From the NCBI GenBank assembly GCA_905221605.1, contig CAJNDS010002477.1, forward strand, positions 64,001 to 124,000: DNA of 60,000 bases, read 5' to 3'. This DNA comes from Symbiodinium natans. Lineage: Eukaryota > Sar > Dinophyceae > Suessiales > Symbiodiniaceae. Of this stretch, positions 46,986 through 54,309 are shown one piece after another. The notes under the pieces were generated by a model. It did not search any database, was not told where the DNA came from, and saw only the letters and a program-made list of their open reading frames with translations. The position numbers were made by a program, and so were the translations under genes. Every line of letters begins with the position of its first letter. The stretch's first letter is position 1.

Positions 46986-48701
46986 TCAGCTACCTAGACT
47001 CCTACGGAGTGCTAGCGAAGCGGCAGCCGACTGGGGGCGTTTTTTTTTTTTTTTTTCTCGCACCTTTTCTCCGCCAGCCCGGAAAGTCACAGCGTCGGGG
47101 GTCACCGGAAAGGGGTCAGCGGGCAGGGAGGCGGCTTGCGGCGACCGGCCGTTCCCAGCGCCCGTCAGCGAGCTGCTCATGAAGCTCGGGTTCGCTGTCA
47201 TCGCCGTTGGCCTCGCCCGCCAGGGGCAGCTCAAGGAGGGAGCTGGCGAAGGAGCGCTGCGCCGCGACTGCAAGGAGCGCTGCGCCGCGACTGCGAGCAG
47301 CGCAGTCCAGCGGGAGATCCATGCTGCCCGGGCCGCGGGTCGCAAGTGCGCCGGGACAGTCGCAGCCCGGTGGCGCGCAAGCAGGCGGAGGAAGGTGGCT
47401 GCTTCAGCGCCGAAGCGCCCCCCAACCTCAAGCCCGATCACGACAAGGCGGCAGCGCCGTGCCCGCTGCAGTTCCGGATACGTGCCTTGCCTCTTGCGCC
47501 TCGCTGCCGCGGCGACGCAGTGGCCAGGCTCGACGTCAGCCCGTGGGTGGGGTTCCCCTGCACGTGTCAGCGGCGACACGAGGGTGGCATCGAGGGCGAG
47601 TTGCGCACCGTGCCACAGGGGGAGCCCGTTGGCGACCACTTCAATCCGCCGGTCATCGGCGACGGGCACATCAATGTTCATGTCCGCGACACGCACATTC
47701 CTCGCGACGCGAGCGCCACCCTCACGGCAAACGTGCGCGACCGCTCGTTCCAGCGGCGCGGCGCGCGCGGCGAGGACCCCCGACGTGGCGCAGGCAGCCC
47801 GGTGGTCGCCAAGGGGGTCCAGCCTACCCCCACAGCTGCAGGATCGCGGAGCGAGTGGGAGGGCCAGGCGCAGCCGCCGGAGCAGAAGGACACGGAACTG
47901 GGCACTGGGTATGCGCACGGCCTCGTGGGTGGGCGAAACGGTGAAGGCGCGAGCGGAGTGAGGCCCTGCTTGCGAGAGCAGCAGCGCGCGGGACGCAGGT
48001 GGAAGGTCAGAAAGGTGCGTCTCACACGCGCGCTCATCGCACGCACGGGCGGCTCGCCGCTGCCAGCCCCGCAAGGCATTGCCAGCATCATCCCCTCCCT
48101 CTCGTGCTGGGGGAGCGGCCGCGATGTCAAGGACTGCCGGCCACACAGGCGCGGCGAAACCAAGGTCGCAAAGGCACTCCCGCGCGCTGTTAGCAGCGGC
48201 GGCAGAGGGCAGGGGGATTCTGCCATCGAGGGCACTGAGCAAGTGTTCAGCAGCCCCGGGTGCCCGAGCCTGGATGACGGGAAAGGTGTCACACCAGGAA
48301 GCCCAGTGCGCAGCGGGACGATCTGCACATGCAGAACGCAGGCCGAGTCCACCACACCGCCAGGCAAGCCGCGCCGTTTGAAGACTGTGTTCGGGCAGCT
48401 GCTCGGCATCGAGCTGGAGGAGCTCTGCAAGGCAACGTGCAACGGCATCATCGTGGTCACGCGCGAACCCTTCCGCGAGGTGGGGCGGGAGGGCCCGGAG
48501 GAGGAAGTTAGCGCGGGGCACCGCGCAGAAATGAAGAAGCAGCCAGGCTGCCTGCAAGCTGTCAAGCCGTGGGATACGGCTGAGCAACGTCATGCTCGGC
48601 GCGCTTGAGGCGGAGTCGCTCGCGGATGTAGGCTTCGTGGCCGAGCGGCGCGCCGAGCACCAGGAGCCCCTGCTGCGCGGGCGGGAGGGACCAGTCGCCA
48701 A
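46986..48701 (-). CDS. LINE A C-terminal part: thumb, CCHC and RLE endonuclease
   Basis: Homology starts near residue 38 (LLSRIPRLDSLQAAWLLL), continuing the RT thumb. It then carries the CGGLGLRSA block and a CCHC knuckle (C288, C290, H300, C304 in SCSCGGRLDPLGDHRAAC). The RLE follows, with candidate acidic residues D340/D344, D371 in LALDATLVSPL, and K403 with Y408 in RRKRQGTYPEL, and then VVIGLEVGGRFGAEAATFL. The family nicks target DNA to prime reverse transcription. Past about residue 478 the frame is shifted by a 23-bp duplication, so the Ser/Pro/Lys-rich tail is not the original. The first 37 residues are a shadow of the RT frame. Confidence 0.85.
   Translation of the reverse strand: MATGPSRPRSRGSWCSARRSATKPTSASDSASSAPSMTLLSRIPRLDSLQAAWLLLHFCAVPRANFLLRALPPHLAEGFARDHDDAVARCLAELLQLDAEQLPEHSLQTARLAWRCGGLGLRSACADRPAAHWASWCDTFPVIQARAPGAAEHLLSALDGRIPLPSAAAANSARECLCDLGFAAPVWPAVLDIAAAPPAREGGDDAGNALRGWQRRAARACDERACETHLSDLPPASRALLLSQAGPHSARAFTVSPTHEAVRIPSAQFRVLLLRRLRLALPLAPRSCSCGGRLDPLGDHRAACATSGVLAARAAPLERAVAHVCREGGARVARNVRVADMNIDVPVADDRRIEVVANGLPLWHGAQLALDATLVSPLTRAGEPHPRADVEPGHCVAAAARRKRQGTYPELQRARRCRLVVIGLEVGGRFGAEAATFLRLLARHRAATVPAHLRPAARAAWISRWTALLAVAAQRSLQSRRSAPSPAPSLSCPWRARPTAMTANPSFMSSSLTGAGNGRSPQAASLPADPFPVTPDAVTFRAGGEKVREKKKKKRPQSAAASLALRRSLGS
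46994..47015. repeat. Hairpin just beyond the LINE A poly(A)
   Basis: CTAG-ACTCC-TAC-GGAGT-G-CTAG forms a stem of nine pairs with a one-base bulge, about 25 bp downstream of the LINE A poly(A) end. It could be part of the target. Confidence 0.5.
47040..47056 (-). other. Poly(A) tail of LINE A
   Basis: Seventeen T on the plus strand, about 60 nt beyond the end of the LINE A coding frame. It marks the 3' end left by target-primed reverse transcription. Confidence 0.75.
47116..47322 (-). CDS. LINE A original C-terminal tail in a shifted frame
   Basis: This frame reads LLAVAAQRSFASSLLELPLA and continues to a stop after PVAASRLPAR. The LINE B tail has the matching end WWSVLSVALQRAVASSALG, so this is the ancestral C terminus. 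Subtracting one 23-bp repeat unit brings the frame of the 46986-48701 ORF onto this one exactly. Confidence 0.7.
   Translation of the reverse strand: MDLPLDCAARSRGAALLAVAAQRSFASSLLELPLAGEANGDDSEPELHEQLADGRWERPVAASRLPAR
47251..47296. repeat. 23-bp tandem duplication causing a frameshift
   Basis: Units 47251-47273 and 47274-47296 (GGAGCGCTGCGCCGCGACTG plus CAA or CGA) differ at one base. Since 23 is not a multiple of three, the copy shifts the LINE A reading frame near its end. Confidence 0.9.
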
Positions 48702-49860
48702 CCCAGACGGGCTCCGAGACGTCGCGGGTCAGGTCAGCGATGGAAGGGGGCTCCTCACCTGCCGCGTTCCAGATGCGTGTCTTGCCAGCATGAAGCTGGA
48801 CGCGGGCGTGCTCCCACAAGGCAGCGCTCAACGCATCCAGCAGGGGGCGTACACGCTCCGGGTTCGCGACGATGTAGATATCGTCCAGGAAGGCGAAGAG
48901 GGCCTCTCCGTCAAGGAGCTGGTCTTGCACCGCCACGAGCGCGGGGTGTTGTGCGAGGGCATAAAGCGCCGGCATAAGCGGGTCTCCCTGTTCGCCGCCT
49001 TCGCCCTGATGGACGACATGCCCAACGCCGTCCGCGTCCTGCCAGGCATACGCGCTGGGCTCGGAGTAAAATTGGCGCGCATATAGCAGAGGCTGGAGCG
49101 CGGGACGCTCGAAGAGGCCACGCAACATGGCCTGGCGGGCGACATGGTCGAATGCGCCGACCGCGTCTACCGACAAAATGGTGGCGCGGGGCGCGGCCTC
49201 CGTGGCGGCGCGCAACAGGCGCGTGACAGCCTCCGCGCCAGCGGACGTGCTCAGCCCGAACTGAAAAGGGAGGCAAGCGTCCTGCAGTTGTGGGGCAAAC
49301 TGCTGGGCCAGGACGCGTCCAACAAGGCGGCGCAGCACATCCCCGACGACCAAAGCACGCACACGGCCGTTGGGCTTATGCAAGGCAACGATGCGTCCGA
49401 CCCGCATGGCAGCAAGGACCGTAGCGGGCACCTCTGCGCGGGCGAGCTGCTCAGCAGCGCCATGCAGCAGACGGCAATCCTCCTTGTCATCCAGCATGAC
49501 GCGCAGATGCTCGTTGGTAGCCCCGGACGGGCCTGCCGCGGACCCCCGCCGAGCCGACTGCAGGCATGCGACGAGGGCGTGCTGCGGAAACGGACATGGC
49601 AGCTCCGGCTGGAAGCGCAGCACCTCGTCACTGTGCGGGCCGTGCGGTTCGGCTGGGCGCCGGTCAGGGTCGCGCAACTCAGCGAGCGTTGCCAAGGACC
49701 CCTCAGCGAGCGGTTCAGCCGTGAGGGCGCGGCTCGCTGCAGACAACTCACCCAGGTGGACAAGAGCCTCGGCTCGGCGGGCTCGGGCCTGACTGATCAT
49801 CAGAGGCGACGTTGCGGCGGGGCCCGGGCGCGCTGGCAGTGCAAGCAGCTGCTGCCTCAC
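48562..49860 (-). CDS. LINE A reverse transcriptase
   Basis: 432 codons spanning the whole RT. A conserved pre-RT stretch (ARRAEALVHLGELSAASRAL) leads into fingers with VGRIVALHKPNGRVRALVVG. Motif A is LSVDAVGAFDHV with D232; motif B is GEGGEQGDPLMPALY (286-300); motif C is AFLDDIYIV with D326/D327; motif D has K360 (LHAGKTRIW); the thumb begins LVLGAPLGHEAYI. The three catalytic aspartates are present. The usual ADD of motif C is LDD here, and LINE B has the same change. The frame ends at AEHD, where one surplus base throws it off the downstream ORF. The ORF also opens through a frame join with the upstream segment near 49.8 kb. Confidence 0.9.
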   Translation of the reverse strand: MRQQLLALPARPGPAATSPLMISQARARRAEALVHLGELSAASRALTAEPLAEGSLATLAELRDPDRRPAEPHGPHSDEVLRFQPELPCPFPQHALVACLQSARRGSAAGPSGATNEHLRVMLDDKEDCRLLHGAAEQLARAEVPATVLAAMRVGRIVALHKPNGRVRALVVGDVLRRLVGRVLAQQFAPQLQDACLPFQFGLSTSAGAEAVTRLLRAATEAAPRATILSVDAVGAFDHVARQAMLRGLFERPALQPLLYARQFYSEPSAYAWQDADGVGHVVHQGEGGEQGDPLMPALYALAQHPALVAVQDQLLDGEALFAFLDDIYIVANPERVRPLLDALSAALWEHARVQLHAGKTRIWNAAGEEPPSIADLTRDVSEPVWVGDWSLPPAQQGLLVLGAPLGHEAYIRERLRLKRAEHDVAQPYPTA

Positions 49861-50719
49861 GGATCAGGTCGAGCCAGTCACCGGCTTGGAAGGCTCGGTT
49901 GCGACGGTCAAGCTCTGCAGGTGGAACGCGCGACACACCGGGTTCCCGGTAAAGCAACATGCGGGGGGCTAGGAGGAAGAGCTTCCAGCCGCGCACTCGC
50001 TCGTGATCCGTGCACCCGACCGTGGCTGAGAGAAGGCCGGCCCGCAGCGCAGAGCGCAAGGTGCCACGCAAGCTTTGGGGGGCCGTTTGCAGCGTCAGCA
50101 CACGGGCACGACAGGTGGTTTCGAGGCAGACCTCGTCCAAAGAGGCAAACCCAGCGCGGAACCCGGCGTCCGCGGCCGCAGCGCGGCGTTCCGCTCGGGT
50201 GCCCGCGGGGGGCGGCGGGTGGCCAGTCACGTCGGGAGCGACATCCCCACCAGGAGCATCCAGGCCAGCAGGCAAAAGTGGACGGCGCCCGCGCCCCCGG
50301 CCGCCTCGACGACCCCGACCGCGCGCGCTCGCTGCGACACCGGCATCTCCGTCGCCTGCATTGCTCCCATCCGCCTCATCATTGTCTGCACGGGCGCCGT
50401 CGTCAGCATCTGGCGCTGCGGCCGCACCTGGTTCCGCCTGATCGACGAGGTGCGGCGAGGAATGAGCTACGGGAGCAGCTGCTGGGCGAAAGCGATCGGA
50501 GCGCCAGTCAAGTGCCGACGCCAGACGCATGCCTCCATAGCATTCGAGCAGGGCCTCTTGCACGGGCGCAAGCAAGTACCCATCCGGCTCCCGGAGCTGG
50601 CGGACTGCCCATCCGACGTGGACACGCGCACTGCGCACTGCTGGGCAAGCCCACGTCCTGGATGCGTGAGATGAGATCCGGCAAGTGGTGCTCGTGTGCT
50701 GGCGCGGCCCCAACGGCAC
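49748..50719 (-). CDS. LINE A central region with WKLFLLAPRMLL block
   Basis: The coding part starts near residue 33 (VHVGWAVRQLREPDGYLLAP, QEALLECYGGMRLASALDW). An acidic/Ala linker follows, then an RG-rich basic tract (residues 132-146) that may bind nucleic acid, then a conserved block from AGFRAGFASLDEVCLETTCR through LTLQTAPQSLRGTLRSALRA to GWKLFLLAPRMLLYREPG (245-261). LINE C carries the same block, which shows it is a standard part of this element group. The frame leaves coding near residue 290 and continues in the RT ORF. Function unknown; the position suggests the region before RT that binds template RNA. Confidence 0.8.
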   Translation of the reverse strand: MPLGPRQHTSTTCRISSHASRTWACPAVRSARVHVGWAVRQLREPDGYLLAPVQEALLECYGGMRLASALDWRSDRFRPAAAPVAHSSPHLVDQAEPGAAAAPDADDGARADNDEADGSNAGDGDAGVAASARGRGRRGGRGRGRRPLLPAGLDAPGGDVAPDVTGHPPPPAGTRAERRAAAADAGFRAGFASLDEVCLETTCRARVLTLQTAPQSLRGTLRSALRAGLLSATVGCTDHERVRGWKLFLLAPRMLLYREPGVSRVPPAELDRRNRAFQAGDWLDLIREAAAACTASAPGPRRNVASDDQSGPSPPSRGSCPPG

Positions 50720-52020
50720 GTGCCAAAGCTGCTAGCAGCTAGCAGCGTGCGCGGGCCCACCGGTTCGGACACCATGAGCAAGTGGCGGGCTTCTTCCCAC
50801 CAGTCGGTAGCGCGCGGGTCGGCTCGGCATTCCGCAAGCGCAGCGACCGCGAGGTCTGCTGCAGCTGCCTGGAGAAGTGGGACATACAACCACGAGTTGG
50901 TGCTCTCCCGCACATCACCCAAGGGCGGGCCGCGCGACAGCCAGAAAACACGGCCAACGCCAGTGGCTTGTGGCGGCGCAAACAGAGCCGGCCGGTTGCA
51001 GCCGTGGGAGCGGCGAAGGTGCCCGCGCTCGGCGACCCGGTCGTACTCCCACCAAAGCCGGCTGCCGCAACCTCCGCACGCCTCTCCGGCATTTGAGGGG
51101 ACATGGATGTCATCCAGCTGGACATCCCGAGCACACCCAGGGCATACCCAGGCAGGCCGCCAAGCCGCAACGCCGGCGTCGTGCCGTATCGGCTGAGGCG
51201 CCCACTGCACGTCGCGGTGCGGCGGTGCGGCATAGCCACGAAGTCGATCTCGCGTGGCCGCGACCCGGTTGCAACACAAAACAACGACGCCCGGAGGCGG
51301 TTGTGGTTCGGGCGCGTCGTTGGAGGTGAAGGTGCGAAGTGCATAGTCTTGCACGGCCTCCCGCACAGTCTCTTCACCAGAAATCCGGACACCTTGGCGC
51401 GCACACTCGTCGCGCAACGCCGCATCGTGCTGGGCCGTCCATCCACCCGGCTCGCACGCGGGGCAGCGACTGTGGCGGCACAAGGGGCACAATAGGTCGG
51501 CCGGGCGAGAGGCTTGCACGCGGAATTGGGCCAAGCACCCGAGGTGCAGTTGGTGACGCGCGCACGTCGGGAATGGCCGCGGCGCGCGATCTCCAGACGT
51601 GCATGGTTGGAGTGCCTCCAAGCACACGCAACACGAGTCGAATTCAACGTCCGGTGCTCGCGGCGTGGTACTGCCGGAAGAAAGAGGCGGCGGCGACCGA
51701 GATGCGACGGAGACAACCGGCGACGGCTGGCGCCGCGAAACGCGACGAGCCATGTCCGCGGAGAGCGCGCCGTCGCGCGGCCTTGCGCCGGCTGCCATCG
51801 GAGGCGCACGGCGATCCGGCGCACCGGCTGCAGGCGGCGCACTGTGCAAAGCGAGACTGTGGCGTGCACCAAGCGGCATGGTTGGGGCGCCTTCCTCTGC
51901 AAGGTCGGCTGGCCTGCCAGACGGGGCTGCTGTAGGAGCGCGCGACCGTCCGGGCGTGTCAGACCTGCGCATGCTGGGGCCTGCGGCGGCCCTGACAGGC
52001 GCCGCGGCTCCCTGCAACAC
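50467..52020 (-). CDS. LINE A N-terminal region with RING-H2 finger and zinc ribbon
   Basis: A Pro/Ala/Arg-rich leader of about 120 residues precedes a complete RING-H2 pattern: C130-x2-C133-x19-C153-x2-H156-x2-H159-x2-C162-x15-C178-x2-C181. A zinc-ribbon-like C293-x2-C296-x18-C315-x2-C318 follows, then RVFWLSRGPPLGDVRESTNS and WWEEARHLLMVSEPVGPRTL. Beyond about residue 433 the frame is a shadow; coding continues in the ORF at 50719. RING-H2 domains normally bind E2 ubiquitin-conjugating enzymes, and a ubiquitin-ligase role in the transposon's life cycle is inference only. The listed start is a GTG and may not be the real one. Confidence 0.8.
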   Translation of the reverse strand: MLQGAAAPVRAAAGPSMRRSDTPGRSRAPTAAPSGRPADLAEEGAPTMPLGARHSLALHSAPPAAGAPDRRAPPMAAGARPRDGALSADMARRVSRRQPSPVVSVASRSPPPLSSGSTTPRAPDVEFDSCCVCLEALQPCTSGDRAPRPFPTCARHQLHLGCLAQFRVQASRPADLLCPLCRHSRCPACEPGGWTAQHDAALRDECARQGVRISGEETVREAVQDYALRTFTSNDAPEPQPPPGVVVLCCNRVAATRDRLRGYAAPPHRDVQWAPQPIRHDAGVAAWRPAWVCPGCARDVQLDDIHVPSNAGEACGGCGSRLWWEYDRVAERGHLRRSHGCNRPALFAPPQATGVGRVFWLSRGPPLGDVRESTNSWLYVPLLQAAAADLAVAALAECRADPRATDWWEEARHLLMVSEPVGPRTLLAASSFGTCRWGRASTRAPLAGSHLTHPGRGLAQQCAVRVSTSDGQSASSGSRMGTCLRPCKRPCSNAMEACVWRRHLTGAPIAFAQQLLP

Positions 52021-52197
52021 GCAGCCGTTTGTTTATCCTGGGTACCTCCGTGCCCCAGTCGTGTGGTCCACGGCGACAAAAACCGCGGAACACGTCTACT
52101 CCGACCCTCCAGCTTCGCGCGCCGTGCCCAGGAGCAGTCGCGGCCCCCCAGCTGCACCGCAGTGCCCAAGAGCGGCCAACGACAGACTACAAAATGG

Positions 52198-52440
52198 CTA
52201 CGGGGCGCTCGCACTCGCCAGGCCGAGCACGTCACTCAACGGGAGCATGTCTGGCGCTCCAGGCAGCGGCGGCATGGTCCACATGCCAAGCGCGGAACTG
52301 GCGACTGCCCGCTGCAGGGCAACCGACAACACACTCCACCAGCGGCGCGCCCAGCCTTGGGCGGCAGAGGCGCAGCGGTGGTGGGGCGCGCTGGACGCGG
52401 ACCCGGAGCTGTTGGCACTCGTCGCTCCATCGGCCCCCTA
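52198..52440 (-). pseudogene. LINE B C-terminal tail
   Basis: In two successive frames the minus strand reads AAEVGGRWSDE (the GLEVGGRFGAE region of LINE A) and then AQGWARRWWSVLSVALQRAV, ASSALGMWTMPPLPGAP, ending in TAG at 52198-52200. It extends LINE B about 240 bp past its last long ORF and fixes its 3' coding end. Confidence 0.7.
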
Positions 52441-52442
52441 CT

Positions 52443-53009
52443 TCAGCGGCGCTGAGGCCCCCCTCCCGTCAGCTCCGGGTAGCGTGCGACCTTGCGCCTG
52501 CGCGCCGTAACAAGCGCGACCCCCGCCCGGGCGTCGACCCCGGAAACGGGCCGACCAGTCCGAGTGAGTGGGGAGACGAGCGTTGCGTCGCAGCACAAGG
52601 CCTCGCCATTGGTCGTTGCCCCGTAGACAACGAAGTCGAGGCGGCGACGGTCGTCGGCACGGACGTGCGCTGCTGTGGTGCGCGACAGCCACTGCTGCGG
52701 CACGACCCTCAGGACCGACTGCCTCGCGAGCGACCTGGATCCACGCCCTCTCCACGACGAATCCGCGTCGAGGCAGCAGACCCGTGCGGGGGCAGGCGAG
52801 GTGGTGGTCCCCATTCGGCCTTCCGCAGGTCCGTGAGGGGCAGGGGCAAGCGAAGGCGGCGCCGCATTGCGACGTGCATGGCTAGCCACATACCGGCATG
52901 CGGACCGGATTGAAAGTGGAGGAGGGTTCGAGCGGCAGGAGCCAAGGCCGGAAGCAACGTGCGTTCTCGACAGGAAGTGTGAAGTGCGAGAACGGCATGT
53001 CGCTGCCAA
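52443..53009 (-). CDS. LINE B RLE endonuclease fragment
   Basis: From about residue 108 this ORF matches the LINE A endonuclease: RADDRRRLDFVVYGATTNG, CCDATLVSPLTRTGRPVSG, then VTARRRKVARYPEL. The CCHC knuckle lies just upstream in a different frame (about 52775-52835, CGRPNGDHHLACPRTG, with the C..GDH...C residues kept), followed by VERAWIQVAREAVGPEG. The frame is lost after YPEL. Confidence 0.8.
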   Translation of the reverse strand: MAATCRSRTSHFLSRTHVASGLGSCRSNPPPLSIRSACRYVASHARRNAAPPSLAPAPHGPAEGRMGTTTSPAPARVCCLDADSSWRGRGSRSLARQSVLRVVPQQWLSRTTAAHVRADDRRRLDFVVYGATTNGEALCCDATLVSPLTRTGRPVSGVDARAGVALVTARRRKVARYPELTGGGPQRR

Positions 53010-54309
53010 CCTGGGCTTCCGAGGCCGAGTTCACCCTCAGCCGCTGGGACGTCAGCGCCTCGGGCGCAAGATTAGTCGGGTCAGCTCCCCCAGCCCTCCG
53101 CAGTAAGCTGGCCGGGTCCCTGGTCTCCCAGCAAACCTTGAACCACGGCCCAGACCGCATCGTCGTGAGCGCGAGCGTACGGCAGTATGTCTGCAGGGGC
53201 GCCGCGCAGAAAGCGAGCACGAGCCAGGCGCTCTGGAGGTCGGGGAGGCGCTCTAGTTTCCGGAGCAAGTCGTCCTGGGCAGCAAGGCGGTCAGCGGCCT
53301 GGGCGGCGACGATGTCGGGGTGACCGATGGGCACTCCCAGGGCGACGAAGCCACGCTGCGCTGGGGGCAGGTTGCCACACCAAACGTCCCGGCCCAGGTC
53401 GATGCCGGGCGAGGCGTCCCCGCCTGCCGGGTTGTAGACTCGCGTCTTGCCCAGGTTTGCCTCGACCCCCGCGCCTCGCTCGACCTCACCGGTAACAACA
53501 CGCAGGAGCGGCGCTGCGCGGTCCGGCCCAGTGATGATGTAGAGGTCGTCCAGGAAAGCGGCGAGGCGCTCCGTGGGCTGCAGGGAAGCACTCGCCGCCA
53601 CCAGCGAGTCGTGCTGGCCAAGTGCGTAAAACCCCGGCGCCAGGGGGTCGCCCTGCTCGACGCCTTCAGCTTGCGCGATCTCGTGCACACGCCCCTCGTC
53701 GTCCCACCACAGGTACGTGGAGGTACGCGCGTACATGGCGCGGGCGAAGGGCACGAGCGCCGGGACTGTGTTGCGCAGTTTGGCAAGTATGGTCGCGCGG
53801 CTGATGGTGTCGTAAGCGCTGCGCCCATCCAGAGAGACGACCGTGGCCTGCGGGTCGAGTTCAACAGCCGCACGAAGCATCACCGCCAAGCTGTCGGTAC
53901 CGGCACGAGTCTGCAGCACAAACTGAAACGGCATGAAACGGCCGGGTGGCTGCATCAAGCTCCCCACTGAACGCGCGTTTGATTGCTCTGGAGACGAGGC
54001 GCCGAAACACGTCCCCTGTGGCGATGCCGCGGAACATTTCGGGCAGTCAGCCGCGAAAGGGCCATGGCGTCCAGCGCTACTTGCGGGGCTTGCGCGCGGG
54101 CGGCGACGTTCACTGCGTAAGTAAAGGCTGAGTTGATGCGGCCGATGCTGGCGGAGGAGGCCCGATGTCGCGCCCAGCGCCAGGGAGGCCCAGCAGGCGG
54201 CCGGGCAGTTGCGATCGCTCGGCCTCGACGTGCCGACATGGGCCGTGTTGTGCGAGGGAGCGCCCACAACCCCTGCACCAGTATTTGTGGTACATGTCAG
54301 ATGCACCAA
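52882..54309 (-). CDS. LINE B reverse transcriptase
   Basis: Coding similarity in this frame starts near residue 127 with PFQFVLQTRAGTDSLAVML. Motif A is VVSLDGRSAYDTIS (D161), motif B is GVEQGDPLAPGFYALGQHD, motif C is AAFLDDLYIITG (D254/D255), motif D includes K288 (NLGKTRVYNPAG), and the thumb begins GFVALGVPIGHPDI, followed by LRKLERLPDLQSAWLVLAF. All catalytic aspartates are present. The preceding fingers piece (EMFRGIATGDVFRRLVSRAI) is in another frame near 54.0 kb. Residues before about 127 and after about 375 are out-of-frame shadows; the thumb continues elsewhere as HDDAVWAVVQGLLGD. Confidence 0.88.
   Translation of the reverse strand: MVHLTCTTNTGAGVVGAPSHNTAHVGTSRPSDRNCPAACWASLALGATSGLLRQHRPHQLSLYLRSERRRPRASPASSAGRHGPFAADCPKCSAASPQGTCFGASSPEQSNARSVGSLMQPPGRFMPFQFVLQTRAGTDSLAVMLRAAVELDPQATVVSLDGRSAYDTISRATILAKLRNTVPALVPFARAMYARTSTYLWWDDEGRVHEIAQAEGVEQGDPLAPGFYALGQHDSLVAASASLQPTERLAAFLDDLYIITGPDRAAPLLRVVTGEVERGAGVEANLGKTRVYNPAGGDASPGIDLGRDVWCGNLPPAQRGFVALGVPIGHPDIVAAQAADRLAAQDDLLRKLERLPDLQSAWLVLAFCAAPLQTYCRTLALTTMRSGPWFKVCWETRDPASLLRRAGGADPTNLAPEALTSQRLRVNSASEAQVGSDMPFSHFTLPVENARCFRPWLLPLEPSSTFNPVRMPVCG

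Larger units (their letters stand above)
47040..52190 (-). mobile_element. LINE A: near-complete RLE-type non-LTR retrotransposon
   Basis: A minus-strand element of about 5.1 kb. One long ORF, now in four or five frames, carries in order a RING-H2 finger, a zinc ribbon, a basic RG-rich linker, a conserved WKLFLLAPRMLL block, reverse transcriptase, a thumb region, a CCHC knuckle and a restriction-like endonuclease. This order of RT, CCHC and RLE is that of R2/NeSL/CRE-type LINEs. It ends with 17 A (T on plus, 47040-47056), about 60 nt after the last coding frame. No LTRs. The 5' end is only approximate and lies close to the 3' end of LINE B. The element is much richer in CpG than its surroundings, which suggests recent arrival or different methylation history. 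Confidence 0.88.
52198..54285 (-). mobile_element. LINE B: 5'-truncated RLE-type non-LTR retrotransposon
   Basis: This minus-strand element begins inside the RT fingers and runs through RT, a shortened thumb, a CCHC knuckle, RLE and the conserved C-terminal tail, with a TAG at 52198-52200. It has five or more frame changes. Its RT is clearly different from that of LINE A (LDGRSAYDTIS against VDAVGAFDHV), so it is another subfamily and not a duplicate. Its 5' end meets the AT-rich hairpin island at about 54285, and its 3' end nearly touches the start of LINE A. Truncation at the 5' end is usual for elements that insert by target-primed reverse transcription. Confidence 0.85.

Noticed and set aside
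47136-48608. 490-codon plus-strand ORF
   Set aside because: It is the antisense of the LINE A endonuclease region. High GC keeps both strands open; the minus frame has the domain motifs.
49144-50742. 532-codon plus-strand ORF
   Set aside because: Antisense shadow of LINE A RT and central region, Arg/Gly/Ala-rich with no domain.
50739-52235. 498-codon minus-strand ORF overlapping the RING ORF
   Set aside because: A second frame of the same strand; it lacks the RING and zinc-ribbon patterns and is Arg-rich, so it is a shadow.
51514-52913. Overlapping 300-codon plus-strand ORFs
   Set aside because: Shadows opposite the RING region and the LINE B endonuclease; no motif, strongly GC-driven composition.
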